Below, one piece after another: positions 57,336 to 64,000 of a stretch of 64,000 bases of DNA. The stretch lies in the NCBI GenBank assembly GCA_044867645.1, contig JBIOVI010000026.1:35154-99153 (forward strand), given 5' to 3'. How positions within the stretch are numbered: position 1 is the stretch's first letter; every line of letters starts with the position of its first letter. Position numbers and translations under genes: made by a program. The DNA comes from VRUE01 sp044867645 (GTDB lineage: Bacteria; Actinomycetota; Thermoleophilia; Solirubrobacterales; 70-9). A model generated the notes under the pieces. That model was not told where the DNA came from. It worked only from the letters and a program-made list of their open reading frames with translations, and searched no databases.

Positions 57336-58856
57336 TTAGGCCGGCGTGACCGGATTGCGGCGCTCGGCGAAAGCGCGGTTCTTGCTCGCCGCCATCGCGA
57401 AGCGGCGGACCAGCTCCGCGCGCAGGTCCCCGGGCTGGATCACCGCGTCGACGACCATCTCCGAGGCGAGGTGGAGGATGTCGATGTCGGCCGCGTATTC
57501 CTCGCGTTTGCGCTCCACGAACTCGGCCCGCTCGACCTCGTCCTCGATCGCCTGGATCTGGTTGTAGAAGACGGCGTTGATCGCCGCCTCGGGACCCATC
57601 ACGGCGATCGACGCACTGGGCAGGGCGATGCAGCAATCGGGCTCGAAGGCGGGGCCGGCCATCGCGTAGAGACCGGCGCCGTAGGCCTTGCGGACGATTA
57701 CCGAGAGCTTCGGCACGGTCGCCTCGGAGACGGCGCTGATCATCTTCGCGCCGTGGCGGATGATCCCCTGGCGCTCGACCGCGGTGCCGATCATGAAGCC
57801 GGGCACGTCGGCGAGGAAGAGCAGCGGCACGTTGAAGGCGTTGCAGGTCTGGATGAAGCGCGCCGCCTTGTCGGCGGAGTCGACGAAGAGGACGCCGCCT
57901 TTCTGGCGCGGCTGGTTGGCGACGACGCCGACGACACGGCCGTCGAGGCGGCCGTAGCCGACGATCAGCTCTTTGGCCCAGCGCTTGTGGACTTCGAGGA
58001 AGGAGTCGGTGTCGAGCAGGGCGTCGAGCACCTCGCGCATGTCGAAGGGCTGGTTCTCGTCGGCCGGGAGGATCTCGGCGATCGCGGCGTCGGAGGCCGG
58101 CGCCGCGGGCACCGCCGCGGGCGGCTCCCCCCGCCAGCTGCCCGGCATGTAGGACAGGTAGCGCTTCGCGAGGTCGATCGCCTCCTCGTCGCTCTTGACC
58201 AGGAAGTGACCGCAGCCGGAGACGCCGGTGTGCATCTTCGCCCCGCCCATCTCCTCCAGCGTCACCTTCTCGCCGATCACCATCTCCGCCATCCGCGGCG
58301 ACCCCAGATACATCGAGGCGTTGCCCTCGCGCATGATCACCACATCGCAGAAGGCCGGGATGTAGGCGCCGCCGGCGGCGCTGGGCCCGAACAGCAGGCA
58401 GACCTGCGGAACCTGGCCGGAGAGCCGCACCTCGTTGTGGAAGATGCGACCGGCGCCGCGCCGTCCCGGGAACATCTGCACCTGATCGGTGATCCGCGCC
58501 CCGGCCGAGTCGACCAGATAGACCATCGGGACCTGCAGCGAAAGCGCCCGTTCCTGGATCCGGAGGATCTTCTCGACCGTCTTCGGGCCCCAGGAGCCGG
58601 CCTTGACCGTCGGATCGTTTGCCATCAGGGCGACCCGCCGGCCGTCGATCGTGGCGAGGCCGGTGACGACGCCGTCGGCGCCGAGGCCCTCCTCGTTCCA
58701 GTTGGCCAACAGCCCCTCCTCGGCGAAGGAGCCGGCATCGACCAGACGCTCGACCCGCTCGCGCACTGGCAGCTTGCCCTGCTCGGCGGTCTTCTCGTGG
58801 TGGCGCTGCGGGCCGCCGCCGAGCGCCGCCTCCAGTGCCTTGGCGAAGTCGGTCAC
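57336..58856 (-). CDS. Acyl-CoA carboxylase carboxyltransferase (beta) subunit
   Basis: A 506-aa PccB/MccB-type carboxyltransferase. It shows GKLPVRERVERLVDAGSFAEEG, VPMVYLVDSAGARITDQVQMFPGRRGAGRIF, CLLFGPSAAGGAYIPAFCD, then VPLLFLADVPGFMIGTAVERQGIIRHGAKM and VRKAYGAGLYAMAGPAF. The two oxyanion-forming Gly-rich loops are complete. Together with the HMG-CoA lyase gene that precedes it on the same strand (10-base gap) a methylcrotonyl- or related acyl-CoA is a fair guess, but no biotin subunit, acyl-CoA dehydrogenase or hydratase is present here. Confidence 0.88.
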   Translation of the reverse strand: MTDFAKALEAALGGGPQRHHEKTAEQGKLPVRERVERLVDAGSFAEEGLLANWNEEGLGADGVVTGLATIDGRRVALMANDPTVKAGSWGPKTVEKILRIQERALSLQVPMVYLVDSAGARITDQVQMFPGRRGAGRIFHNEVRLSGQVPQVCLLFGPSAAGGAYIPAFCDVVIMREGNASMYLGSPRMAEMVIGEKVTLEEMGGAKMHTGVSGCGHFLVKSDEEAIDLAKRYLSYMPGSWRGEPPAAVPAAPASDAAIAEILPADENQPFDMREVLDALLDTDSFLEVHKRWAKELIVGYGRLDGRVVGVVANQPRQKGGVLFVDSADKAARFIQTCNAFNVPLLFLADVPGFMIGTAVERQGIIRHGAKMISAVSEATVPKLSVIVRKAYGAGLYAMAGPAFEPDCCIALPSASIAVMGPEAAINAVFYNQIQAIEDEVERAEFVERKREEYAADIDILHLASEMVVDAVIQPGDLRAELVRRFAMAASKNRAFAERRNPVTPA

Positions 58857-58866
58857 GGCCGGGAGC

Positions 58867-59796
58867 CTATTCGGCCGGGGCGCGATGCCAGTCCACGGGA
58901 CCCGCCTTCAGCAGGTGGGCGCCGAGCGGCCGCCCGAGCACCTCCTGCGCGGCGCGCGAGGCGTCGAGCAGGCGCGGCAGGTCGATCCCGGTCTCGATCC
59001 CCATCTCGTGCAGCATCGAGACGACGTCCTCGGTAGAGACGTTGCCGGTCGAGCCCGGCGGCACCGGGCAGCCGCCAAGCTCGCCGAAGCTCGACTCGAA
59101 GGAGTCGACCCCCTGCTCCAGCGCCGCCAGCAGGTTGGCGAGGCCCTGGCCGCGGGTGTTGTGGAAGTGCGCCGTCAGCTCGACTTCGCCGAGCCGCTCG
59201 CGCGCCGCGGCGAAGAACTCGCCCACCTGGCGCGGGTTGGCCATCCCAGTGGTGTCGCCAAAGCCGACCTCAGCGCAGCCGGCGGCGGCGAGCCGCTCGG
59301 CGATCGCGAAGACACGGTCGGGCGGCACCTCACCCTCATAGGGGCAACCGAAGGAAGTCGAGATCACCCCCTCGCAGCGCAGACCCGCCTCGCCGGCGGC
59401 CGCCAGCGTTCGCTCCAGCCCGCCCAGCGACTCCTCGATCGAGCGGTTGACGTTCTTGCGGTTGTGGGCCTCGGAAGCCGAGACGAAGACGTTGATCTCG
59501 TCGAAGCGGTCGCGCAGCCCCAGCGCCCGCTCCAGCCCGCGCTCGTTGGGGATCAGGACCGAGAAGGAGACGCCGTCGCGCCGCTGCACACCGGCCAGCG
59601 TCTCCTCCGCGTCGGAGAGCTGAGGGATCACGTCCGGACGCACGAACGAGGTCACCTCGAGCCGCGACAGCCCGCTCTCGGTGAGCATGTCGATCAAGCG
59701 CACCTTCTCCGCGGTCGGGATCGTCTCCGGCTCGTTCTGGAAGCCATCGCGAGGGCCGACCTCGCGGATGCGGACGCTACTGGGCAGTTCAGCCAT
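58867..59796 (-). CDS. Hydroxymethylglutaryl-CoA lyase
   Basis: A 309-aa TIM-barrel enzyme: VRIREVGPRDGFQNEPETIPTAEKVRLIDMLTESG is the diagnostic opening (R-E-V-G-P-R-D-G-x-Q), FVSASEAHNRKN is next, and the Cys loop is GGCPVPPGSTGNVSTEDVVSML. It cleaves HMG-CoA to acetoacetate and acetyl-CoA. ATG 59796 was chosen because the motif begins a few residues later. With carboxyltransferase, acetoacetyl-CoA synthetase and an SDR dehydrogenase around it, it fits leucine or ketone-body breakdown. Confidence 0.92.
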   Translation of the reverse strand: MAELPSSVRIREVGPRDGFQNEPETIPTAEKVRLIDMLTESGLSRLEVTSFVRPDVIPQLSDAEETLAGVQRRDGVSFSVLIPNERGLERALGLRDRFDEINVFVSASEAHNRKNVNRSIEESLGGLERTLAAAGEAGLRCEGVISTSFGCPYEGEVPPDRVFAIAERLAAAGCAEVGFGDTTGMANPRQVGEFFAAARERLGEVELTAHFHNTRGQGLANLLAALEQGVDSFESSFGELGGCPVPPGSTGNVSTEDVVSMLHEMGIETGIDLPRLLDASRAAQEVLGRPLGAHLLKAGPVDWHRAPAE

Positions 59797-59807
59797 GCGG
59801 ATCGAGG

Positions 59808-60197
59808 CTACGCCGTCGGCGGGCCCACCTGGCCGACCACACGCCGCTCGTGGGTGCCGACGCCGATCGTCCGCTCGCCTTCGGTCACTTCGACGTCGAA
59901 GCGGAGCTTGCGCCCTTCGACGACCTCGCGCAGGGCCACACGCGTCTGGCAGGTTGCGCCTTCGGCAGCCGCCGCCACGTGCTTGACGCAGACCTCGAAG
60001 CCGACGGTCGCCTGGCCCTCGGGCAGATGCTCGTAGGCGAGCGCCGTGGCGCTGCCCTCCATCATCGCGATCATTCCCGGCGTGGAGAGGACACTGGCCC
60101 CGATCGTCCCGCCGACACTCGTGACCAGCCGATCCTCGACGACAAACTCGTCGCTGCGCTCGATCCCCGGCGCCAGTCCCAGCTCGGACTCGGCCAT
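59808..60197 (-). CDS. Thioesterase-superfamily protein, FlK-like
   Basis: A 129-aa hotdog-fold protein. VTSVGGTIGASVLSTPGMIAMMEGSATALAYEHLPEGQATVGFEVCVKHVAAAAEG fits the fluoroacetyl-CoA thioesterase-like group (the Thr, Glu and His residues of the active site are in these segments). It likely hydrolyses a short acyl-CoA. Its ATG overlaps the SDR stop (TGATG), so they are coupled. Confidence 0.82.
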   Translation of the reverse strand: MAESELGLAPGIERSDEFVVEDRLVTSVGGTIGASVLSTPGMIAMMEGSATALAYEHLPEGQATVGFEVCVKHVAAAAEGATCQTRVALREVVEGRKLRFDVEVTEGERTIGVGTHERRVVGQVGPPTA

Positions 60198-60931
60198 CAG
60201 ACCATCCCCAGGCCGCCACTCACGCCCAGGGTCTCCCCCGTCACGTAGGTGGCGTCATCCGAAGCGAGGAAGGCGACCGCGGCGGCGACCTCGTCGGGCT
60301 GTCCCAGGCGCTTCATCTGAGTCGCCTCTTTCATCGTCTCGATCACCTTCTCGCCGATCTCGCCGAACTCCTTGGCGCCCATCAGCAATGGCGTCTCGAT
60401 CGGGCCGGGGGCGATCGAGTTGGCGGTGATCCCGTAGCGGGCGTTCTCGCGGGCGATCGCCTTCATGAAGGCGACGATGCCACCCTTGGCGGCCGAGTAG
60501 ACAGCCGAGCCCTTGGAGCCGACGCGACCCGCCTCCGAGGAGATGCTGACGATTCGGCCGTAGCCCGCCTGCTGCATCGCCGGCAGCGCCGCATGGGTGC
60601 AGTTGAGGACGCCGCCAAGGTTGACGTCGAGGACGCGCTGCCACTGCTCGGGGGTCGTGTAGGTGAAGAAGCCGAACTCGTCGGTGCCGGCGTTGTTGAC
60701 GAGGACGTCCGGCACCCCCACCGCCGCTATTGCGGCCCCGGCGGACTCCAGATCGGTGACGTCCAGCTCGATCGAGTGGCCGTTGACCTCCCCAGCGACA
60801 CGCCCGGCTCCCTGGACGTCGACGTCGCCGACCCATACCTCCGCCCCTTCGGCGGCGAGCCGGGCCGCGATCGCGGCGCCGATCCCGCTGGCGCCGCCGG
60901 TGACCAGCGCCTTTCGTCCCTCCAGCCTCAT
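60197..60931 (-). CDS. Short-chain dehydrogenase/reductase (3-hydroxyacyl or 3-hydroxybutyrate type)
   Basis: A 244-aa classical SDR: the cofactor motif TGGASGIGAAIA (near 10-21), NNAG, the catalytic Ser in ISSEAG, YSAAKGG (Y-x3-K), and IAPGPIETPLL. These features are shared by 3-oxoacyl-ACP reductases and 3-hydroxybutyrate dehydrogenases; the neighbouring acetoacetate genes favour the latter, as inference. ATG 60931 (MRLEGRKAL) is preferred to the longer form. It is first in the minus-strand operon with thioesterase, lyase and carboxyltransferase. Confidence 0.88.
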   Translation of the reverse strand: MRLEGRKALVTGGASGIGAAIAARLAAEGAEVWVGDVDVQGAGRVAGEVNGHSIELDVTDLESAGAAIAAVGVPDVLVNNAGTDEFGFFTYTTPEQWQRVLDVNLGGVLNCTHAALPAMQQAGYGRIVSISSEAGRVGSKGSAVYSAAKGGIVAFMKAIARENARYGITANSIAPGPIETPLLMGAKEFGEIGEKVIETMKEATQMKRLGQPDEVAAAVAFLASDDATYVTGETLGVSGGLGMV

Positions 60932-60945
60932 AGAGAGCGTGAGCA

Positions 60946-60951
60946 TAGACT
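60946..60951 (+). promoter_or_regulatory. -10 box of the F420 operon
   Basis: TAGACT lies nine bases before TTG 60961. It is identical to the box before 53858. The SDR gene starts 15 bases away in the other direction, so the two promoters share this small region. Confidence 0.45.
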
Positions 60952-60960
60952 GGCGCGGCC

Positions 60961-61653
60961 TTGACGGAGCTCGAACCGATCCCGATCGTCGGCGGCACCG
61001 GCGCCCTCGGCGCCGGTCTCGCCCTGCGCTGGGCGCAGGCGGGCCGGCCCGTCGCGATCGGCTCCCGCTCGGCCGAGCGGGCCGAGGAGGCGGCGGCGAA
61101 GCTGCGCGAGGCGGTACCCGGCGCCACGGTGGAGGGCCTGCTCAACGAGGAGGCGGCCCGGCGCGCCGAGATCGTCTTCCTCACCGTCCCCTTCCGCGCC
61201 CAGTCGGAGAACCTCAACAACCTGCGCGAGGCACTGCGGCCGGGCCAGATCCTGGTCGACTGCACCGTCCCCCTTGCCGCCGCGGTGAGCGGCAAGGCGA
61301 CCCGCTCGCTGGGCGTCTGGCAGGGGTCGGCCGCGCAGCAGGCGCAGGAGATGGTGCCCGAGGGGGTCACCGTCGTCGCCGCGCTGCACACGGTCGGCGC
61401 CCCCAGCCTCGCCGACGGTGAGGCCGAGCTGGACGAGGACGTGCTCGTCTGCGGCGACCGCAAGGCCGACAAGGCCCGCGTCGCCCGCCTGATCGAGCTG
61501 ATCCCGGGCCTGCGCGCGGTCAACGCCGGTCCATTGGAGACGGCGCGCATCGTCGAGCAACTCACCCCGCTGCTGATCTCGGTCAACGTCCGCTACAAGA
61601 CCCACGCCGGGATCCGGCTCACCGGACTTCCCGAAGGAGATCATTGGGAGTGA
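60961..61653 (+). CDS. npdG: F420:NADPH oxidoreductase (NpdG/Fno type)
   Basis: A 230-aa Rossmann protein: PIVGGTGALGAGLALRWAQAGRPVAIGSRSAERAEEAA (NADP site with the R-S-x-R pocket) and VNVRYKTHAGIRLTGLP at the end, the signature of NADPH-dependent F420 reductases. VFLTVPFRAQ and VVAALHTVGAPSLAD also fit. It reduces F420 with NADPH, supplying F420H2 for enzymes such as that at 41862. TTG 60961 is the start. The gene heads the cofactor operon. Confidence 0.92.
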   Translation: MTELEPIPIVGGTGALGAGLALRWAQAGRPVAIGSRSAERAEEAAAKLREAVPGATVEGLLNEEAARRAEIVFLTVPFRAQSENLNNLREALRPGQILVDCTVPLAAAVSGKATRSLGVWQGSAAQQAQEMVPEGVTVVAALHTVGAPSLADGEAELDEDVLVCGDRKADKARVARLIELIPGLRAVNAGPLETARIVEQLTPLLISVNVRYKTHAGIRLTGLPEGDHWE

Positions 61654-62576
61654 GAGTCGCGCTGCTCGCCGGCGGCACCGGGGGCGCGAAACTCGGTGCC
61701 GGGATCCAGGAGGAGATCGGCGCCGATCTGGCGGTGATCGCCAATACCGCCGACGACATCGAGGTGCTGGGCGTCCACGTCTCCCCCGACCCCGACCTCA
61801 TCACCTACTGGCTCAGCGGCGAAATCGACGCCGAGCGCGGCTGGGGGATTCGCGAGGACACCTTCACCGTCTTCGAGCGCCTCGCCAGGCTGGGTGCGCC
61901 AGACTGGTTCGGCCTCTCCGACCGCGACCTCGCGGCCTGCCTCTACCGCCGCCAGTTCCTCGAGGAGGGCGGGCGGCAGACCGACGCCCAGGCGCAGATC
62001 GCGCGGGGGCTCGGCGTAGAGGCACGTGTCCTGCCGATGAGCGACGCGCAAGTGCGCACCAGGGTGTTGACCGACGCGGGCTGGCGCGGCCTGCAGGAGT
62101 ACCTGATCGTCGACCGGGGCGAGCCCGCCGTGCAGGGCGTCGAGCTGGAGGGGATCGCCGAGGCCGAGCCGACCGCGGAGGCCCTGGCGGCGATCGGCGA
62201 CGCCGAGGCGATCGTGATCGGCCCGTCCAACCCGGTGATCAGCATCGGCCCGATCCTCGCTGTCCCCGGCATGCGAGAGGCAATCGCCGCCTCCGGCGCC
62301 CCGGTGGTGGCAGTCAGCCCGTTCGTCGCCGGCGAGGTCGTCAAGGGCCCGACGGATCGCTTCATGGCGGCCGTCGACCGACTCCCCACCGCGGCCGGGG
62401 TCGCTTCGCTCTACGCCGGCCTGATCGACGCGATGGTCGTCGACGAGGGGGATCCAGACTCGCCTCCGGACGAGATCCCGACCCTGGCCGCACCCACCCT
62501 GATGGAGGGCGCCGCCGGCCGCGCCCGGCTTGCGCGGATCGTTCTCGACTACGCGGCTACCCTCGCCGAGAGGTGA
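61650..62576 (+). CDS. cofD: 2-phospho-L-lactate transferase (CofD)
   Basis: A 308-aa enzyme of F420 synthesis: VALLAGGTGGAKLGAGIQ (N-terminal binding loop), ANTADDIEVLGVHVSPDPDLITYWLSGEIDAERGWG, and GPSNPVISIGPILAVPGMREAI. It couples the Fo deazaflavin with the phospholactyl (or phosphoenolpyruvyl) group of the GDP-activated donor. GTG 61650 overlaps the npdG stop (GTGA) and fits the domain better than TTG 61644. Called FbiA in mycobacteria. Confidence 0.93.
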   Translation: MRVALLAGGTGGAKLGAGIQEEIGADLAVIANTADDIEVLGVHVSPDPDLITYWLSGEIDAERGWGIREDTFTVFERLARLGAPDWFGLSDRDLAACLYRRQFLEEGGRQTDAQAQIARGLGVEARVLPMSDAQVRTRVLTDAGWRGLQEYLIVDRGEPAVQGVELEGIAEAEPTAEALAAIGDAEAIVIGPSNPVISIGPILAVPGMREAIAASGAPVVAVSPFVAGEVVKGPTDRFMAAVDRLPTAAGVASLYAGLIDAMVVDEGDPDSPPDEIPTLAAPTLMEGAAGRARLARIVLDYAATLAER

Positions 62577-63214
62577 AAGCGACTGCCGTCCTGCCCGTGA
62601 AGCGATTCGCCGCAGCGAAGCGGCGGCTCGCCACGGGCATCGATGACGAGCGGCGCGAAGCCCTGGTGGCGGCGATGCTGGAGGACGTGCTCGAGGCGAT
62701 CGGCGAATCCCGCTCGATCGAGCGGACGATCGTCGTCACCGGGGATCCCCGCGCGCAGGAGATCGTCGCCTCCACGCCCGCCGAGGTCGTTCCCGACCCC
62801 GCCGACGAGGGCCATATAACGGCGGCTCTGGCCGGCATCGCCCGGGCGGAAGCGGACGGCGCAGGCTGCGTCGTGCTCCTCCCCGGCGATTGCCCGCTGC
62901 TCGAGCCGCGTGAGCTGGACCGCCTTCTCACCGGGGTTCCGTCCAGCTATGTGGCGATCGTCCCCGACCGTCACGGTAGCGGCACCAATGCCCTCGCCCT
63001 CGCCCCGCCCAGCGCGATCGAGCCCGCCTTCGGCGAGGGGAGCTGCGGCCGCCACGTCGCCGCCGCCCGCGCCGCGGAGGTTCCCTTCGCGGTCGAGGAG
63101 CTGCCCTCGCTGGCCCTCGACCTCGACACGCCAGCCGACGTGGTCGCCCTGACGCGTGAGCTGGAAAAGCGGCCGGGCCGCGCCCGCCGCACCGCCAAGG
63201 CGCTGGGGCTTTGA
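62573..63214 (+). CDS. cofC: 2-phospho-L-lactate (or PEP) guanylyltransferase (CofC/FbiD)
   Basis: A 213-aa nucleotidyltransferase: TAVLPVKRFAAAKRRLATG, VLLPGDCPLLEPRELDRLL and VPDRHGSGTNALALAPP with FGEGSCGRHVAAARA. This is the family that makes the activated donor for CofD. GTG 62573 overlaps the cofD stop. The sequence alone does not tell whether phospholactate or phosphoenolpyruvate is the substrate; actinobacterial enzymes generally use the latter. Confidence 0.92.
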   Translation: MKATAVLPVKRFAAAKRRLATGIDDERREALVAAMLEDVLEAIGESRSIERTIVVTGDPRAQEIVASTPAEVVPDPADEGHITAALAGIARAEADGAGCVVLLPGDCPLLEPRELDRLLTGVPSSYVAIVPDRHGSGTNALALAPPSAIEPAFGEGSCGRHVAAARAAEVPFAVEELPSLALDLDTPADVVALTRELEKRPGRARRTAKALGL

Positions 63215-63966
63215 GCGGGCAGGGAGAGCTACGCATCCTCCCCGTCGCCGGACTGCCCGAGTTCGAGGAGGACATGCGGATCGGCGCCGAGATCGCCGCC
63301 CGCACCGAGTTGCTCGACGGCGACGTCGTCGTCGTCTCGCAGAAGATCGTCTCCAAGGTCGAGGGCAGGATTCGCCGCCTTTCCGCCGTGATCCCGGGCG
63401 GAGAGGCCCGTCGCCTGGCGGCGGTGCTGGGCAGGGAACCGGCGCTGATCGAGCTGATCCTCAGCGAGAGCCGGGAGGTGCTGCGGGCGGAGCGGGGAGT
63501 GCTGATCGCCGAGACCAACCACGGCTTCGTCTGTGCCAATGCCGGCGTCGACAGCTCCAACCTGCCGGAGCCGGACACAGTCTCGCTGCTGCCTGAGGAT
63601 CCGGATGCTTCGGCGCGCCGGATCCGCGACGAGCTCGCCGCGGAGACCGGCCGCACGCTCGCGACGATCGTCAGCGACAGCTTCGGCCGTGCCTGGCGAC
63701 TGGGTCAGGCGGAGGTAGCGATCGGCTGTGCCGGCATCGCCCCCCTCGACGACTGGCGCGGGCGCCCCGACGTGGGCGGGCGCGAGCTGGAGGCAACGGT
63801 GATCGCGATTGCCGATGAGGCGGCGGCGGCGGCCGACCTGGTGCGCGACAAGACGAGCAGAGTCCCGGCAGCGATCATCCGCGGCCTAGAGCGCTATGTC
63901 GACGCCGACGATGGCCCCGGCGCCTCAGCCCTGCGCCGCAGCCGAGATGAGGACCTCTTCCGCTAA
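63211..63966 (+). CDS. cofE: Coenzyme F420:L-glutamate ligase (CofE)
   Basis: A 251-aa enzyme that adds glutamate to F420-0: LDGDVVVVSQKIVSKVEGR, ERGVLIAETNHGFVCANAGVDSSNL, IVSDSFGRAWRLGQAEVAIGCAG, and LVRDKTSRVPAAIIRGLER. It is the single-domain archaeal-type length. FbiB proteins of mycobacteria carry an extra C-terminal nitroreductase-like domain, absent here. TTG 63211 overlaps the cofC stop. The enzyme that makes Fo (CofGH/FbiC) is not in the window. Confidence 0.93.
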   Translation: MSGQGELRILPVAGLPEFEEDMRIGAEIAARTELLDGDVVVVSQKIVSKVEGRIRRLSAVIPGGEARRLAAVLGREPALIELILSESREVLRAERGVLIAETNHGFVCANAGVDSSNLPEPDTVSLLPEDPDASARRIRDELAAETGRTLATIVSDSFGRAWRLGQAEVAIGCAGIAPLDDWRGRPDVGGRELEATVIAIADEAAAAADLVRDKTSRVPAAIIRGLERYVDADDGPGASALRRSRDEDLFR

Positions 63967-63970
63967 GGAC

Positions 63971-64000
63971 GTGCCGGTGATCGAGCACCACTATGGACCT
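63971..64000 (+). CDS. Possible 5' end of a further gene (partial)
   Basis: GTG 63971, five bases after the cofE stop and on the same strand, opens a frame that runs off the right edge after ten codons (PVIEHHYGP). Too short to identify. Confidence 0.3.
   Translation, partial: MPVIEHHYGP

Overview
The window is a high-GC (roughly two-thirds G+C by eye), gene-dense stretch of bacterial chromosome. The gene content points to an actinobacterium, most likely a soil Thermoleophilia/Solirubrobacterales-type organism. The supporting features are a complete late coenzyme F420 operon plus an F420-dependent LLM oxidoreductase, LAL-type LuxR and cyclase-AAA regulators, DUF4235 and DUF6325 proteins, many GTG/TTG starts, and many first genes with a TANNNT box 6-10 nt before the start codon and no ribosome binding site (leaderless transcription). 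The taxonomic call is an inference; no rRNA gene is present.

Layout. 1-3040: the 3' end of a tightly coupled operon (unknown gene tail, chorismate mutase, cytochrome P450, MbtG-like amine N-hydroxylase) that looks like part of a specialised-metabolite cluster. 3.1-6.3 kb: a PQQ-type beta-propeller lipoprotein, an O-methyltransferase, a SnoaL-like protein and a cupin. 6.4-15 kb: an accessory region with a 4-TM protein plus trypsin-like protease pair, a frameshifted Vgb-like propeller, a DUF3800 protein, two RES/antitoxin modules, HicBA and a frameshifted HEPN-type gene. 13.9-25.5 kb is bracketed by a 47-bp perfect direct repeat of the 3' half of tRNA-Glu(CTC). A toxin-antitoxin module lies just inside each end, and a divergent pair of very large ATPase regulators lies in the interior.

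25.6-35 kb: tRNA-Leu, several alpha/beta hydrolases (one a haloalkane dehalogenase type), a metallophosphoesterase, RDD, Nudix and VOC proteins, an AraC-like regulator and a methyltransferase. 34.7-37.7 kb: two divergent genes for surface or secreted proteins, one with repeated Ig-like units. 37.7-52.7 kb: tRNA-Pro and tRNA-Gly, a BamB-like propeller, an acyl-CoA carboxylase, an F420-dependent oxidoreductase, an MFS transporter with an extra C-terminal domain, a BrkB-type protein, a DEAD-box helicase that lacks a canonical start codon, a chromate transporter, an M23 peptidase and a SHOCT/DUF6325 pair.

52.8-53.8 kb: tRNA-Trp and two tRNA-Leu genes, with a 105-bp nested palindrome abutting one of them. 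53.9-60.9 kb: acetoacetate/HMG-CoA metabolism (acetoacetyl-CoA synthetase, carboxyltransferase, HMG-CoA lyase, thioesterase, SDR dehydrogenase). 60.96-63.97 kb: the F420 operon (F420:NADPH reductase, CofD, CofC, CofE) with overlapping reading frames.

Gene starts were chosen from overlaps, ribosome binding sites or leaderless promoter spacing. Family names rest on recognised motifs, not on a database search.
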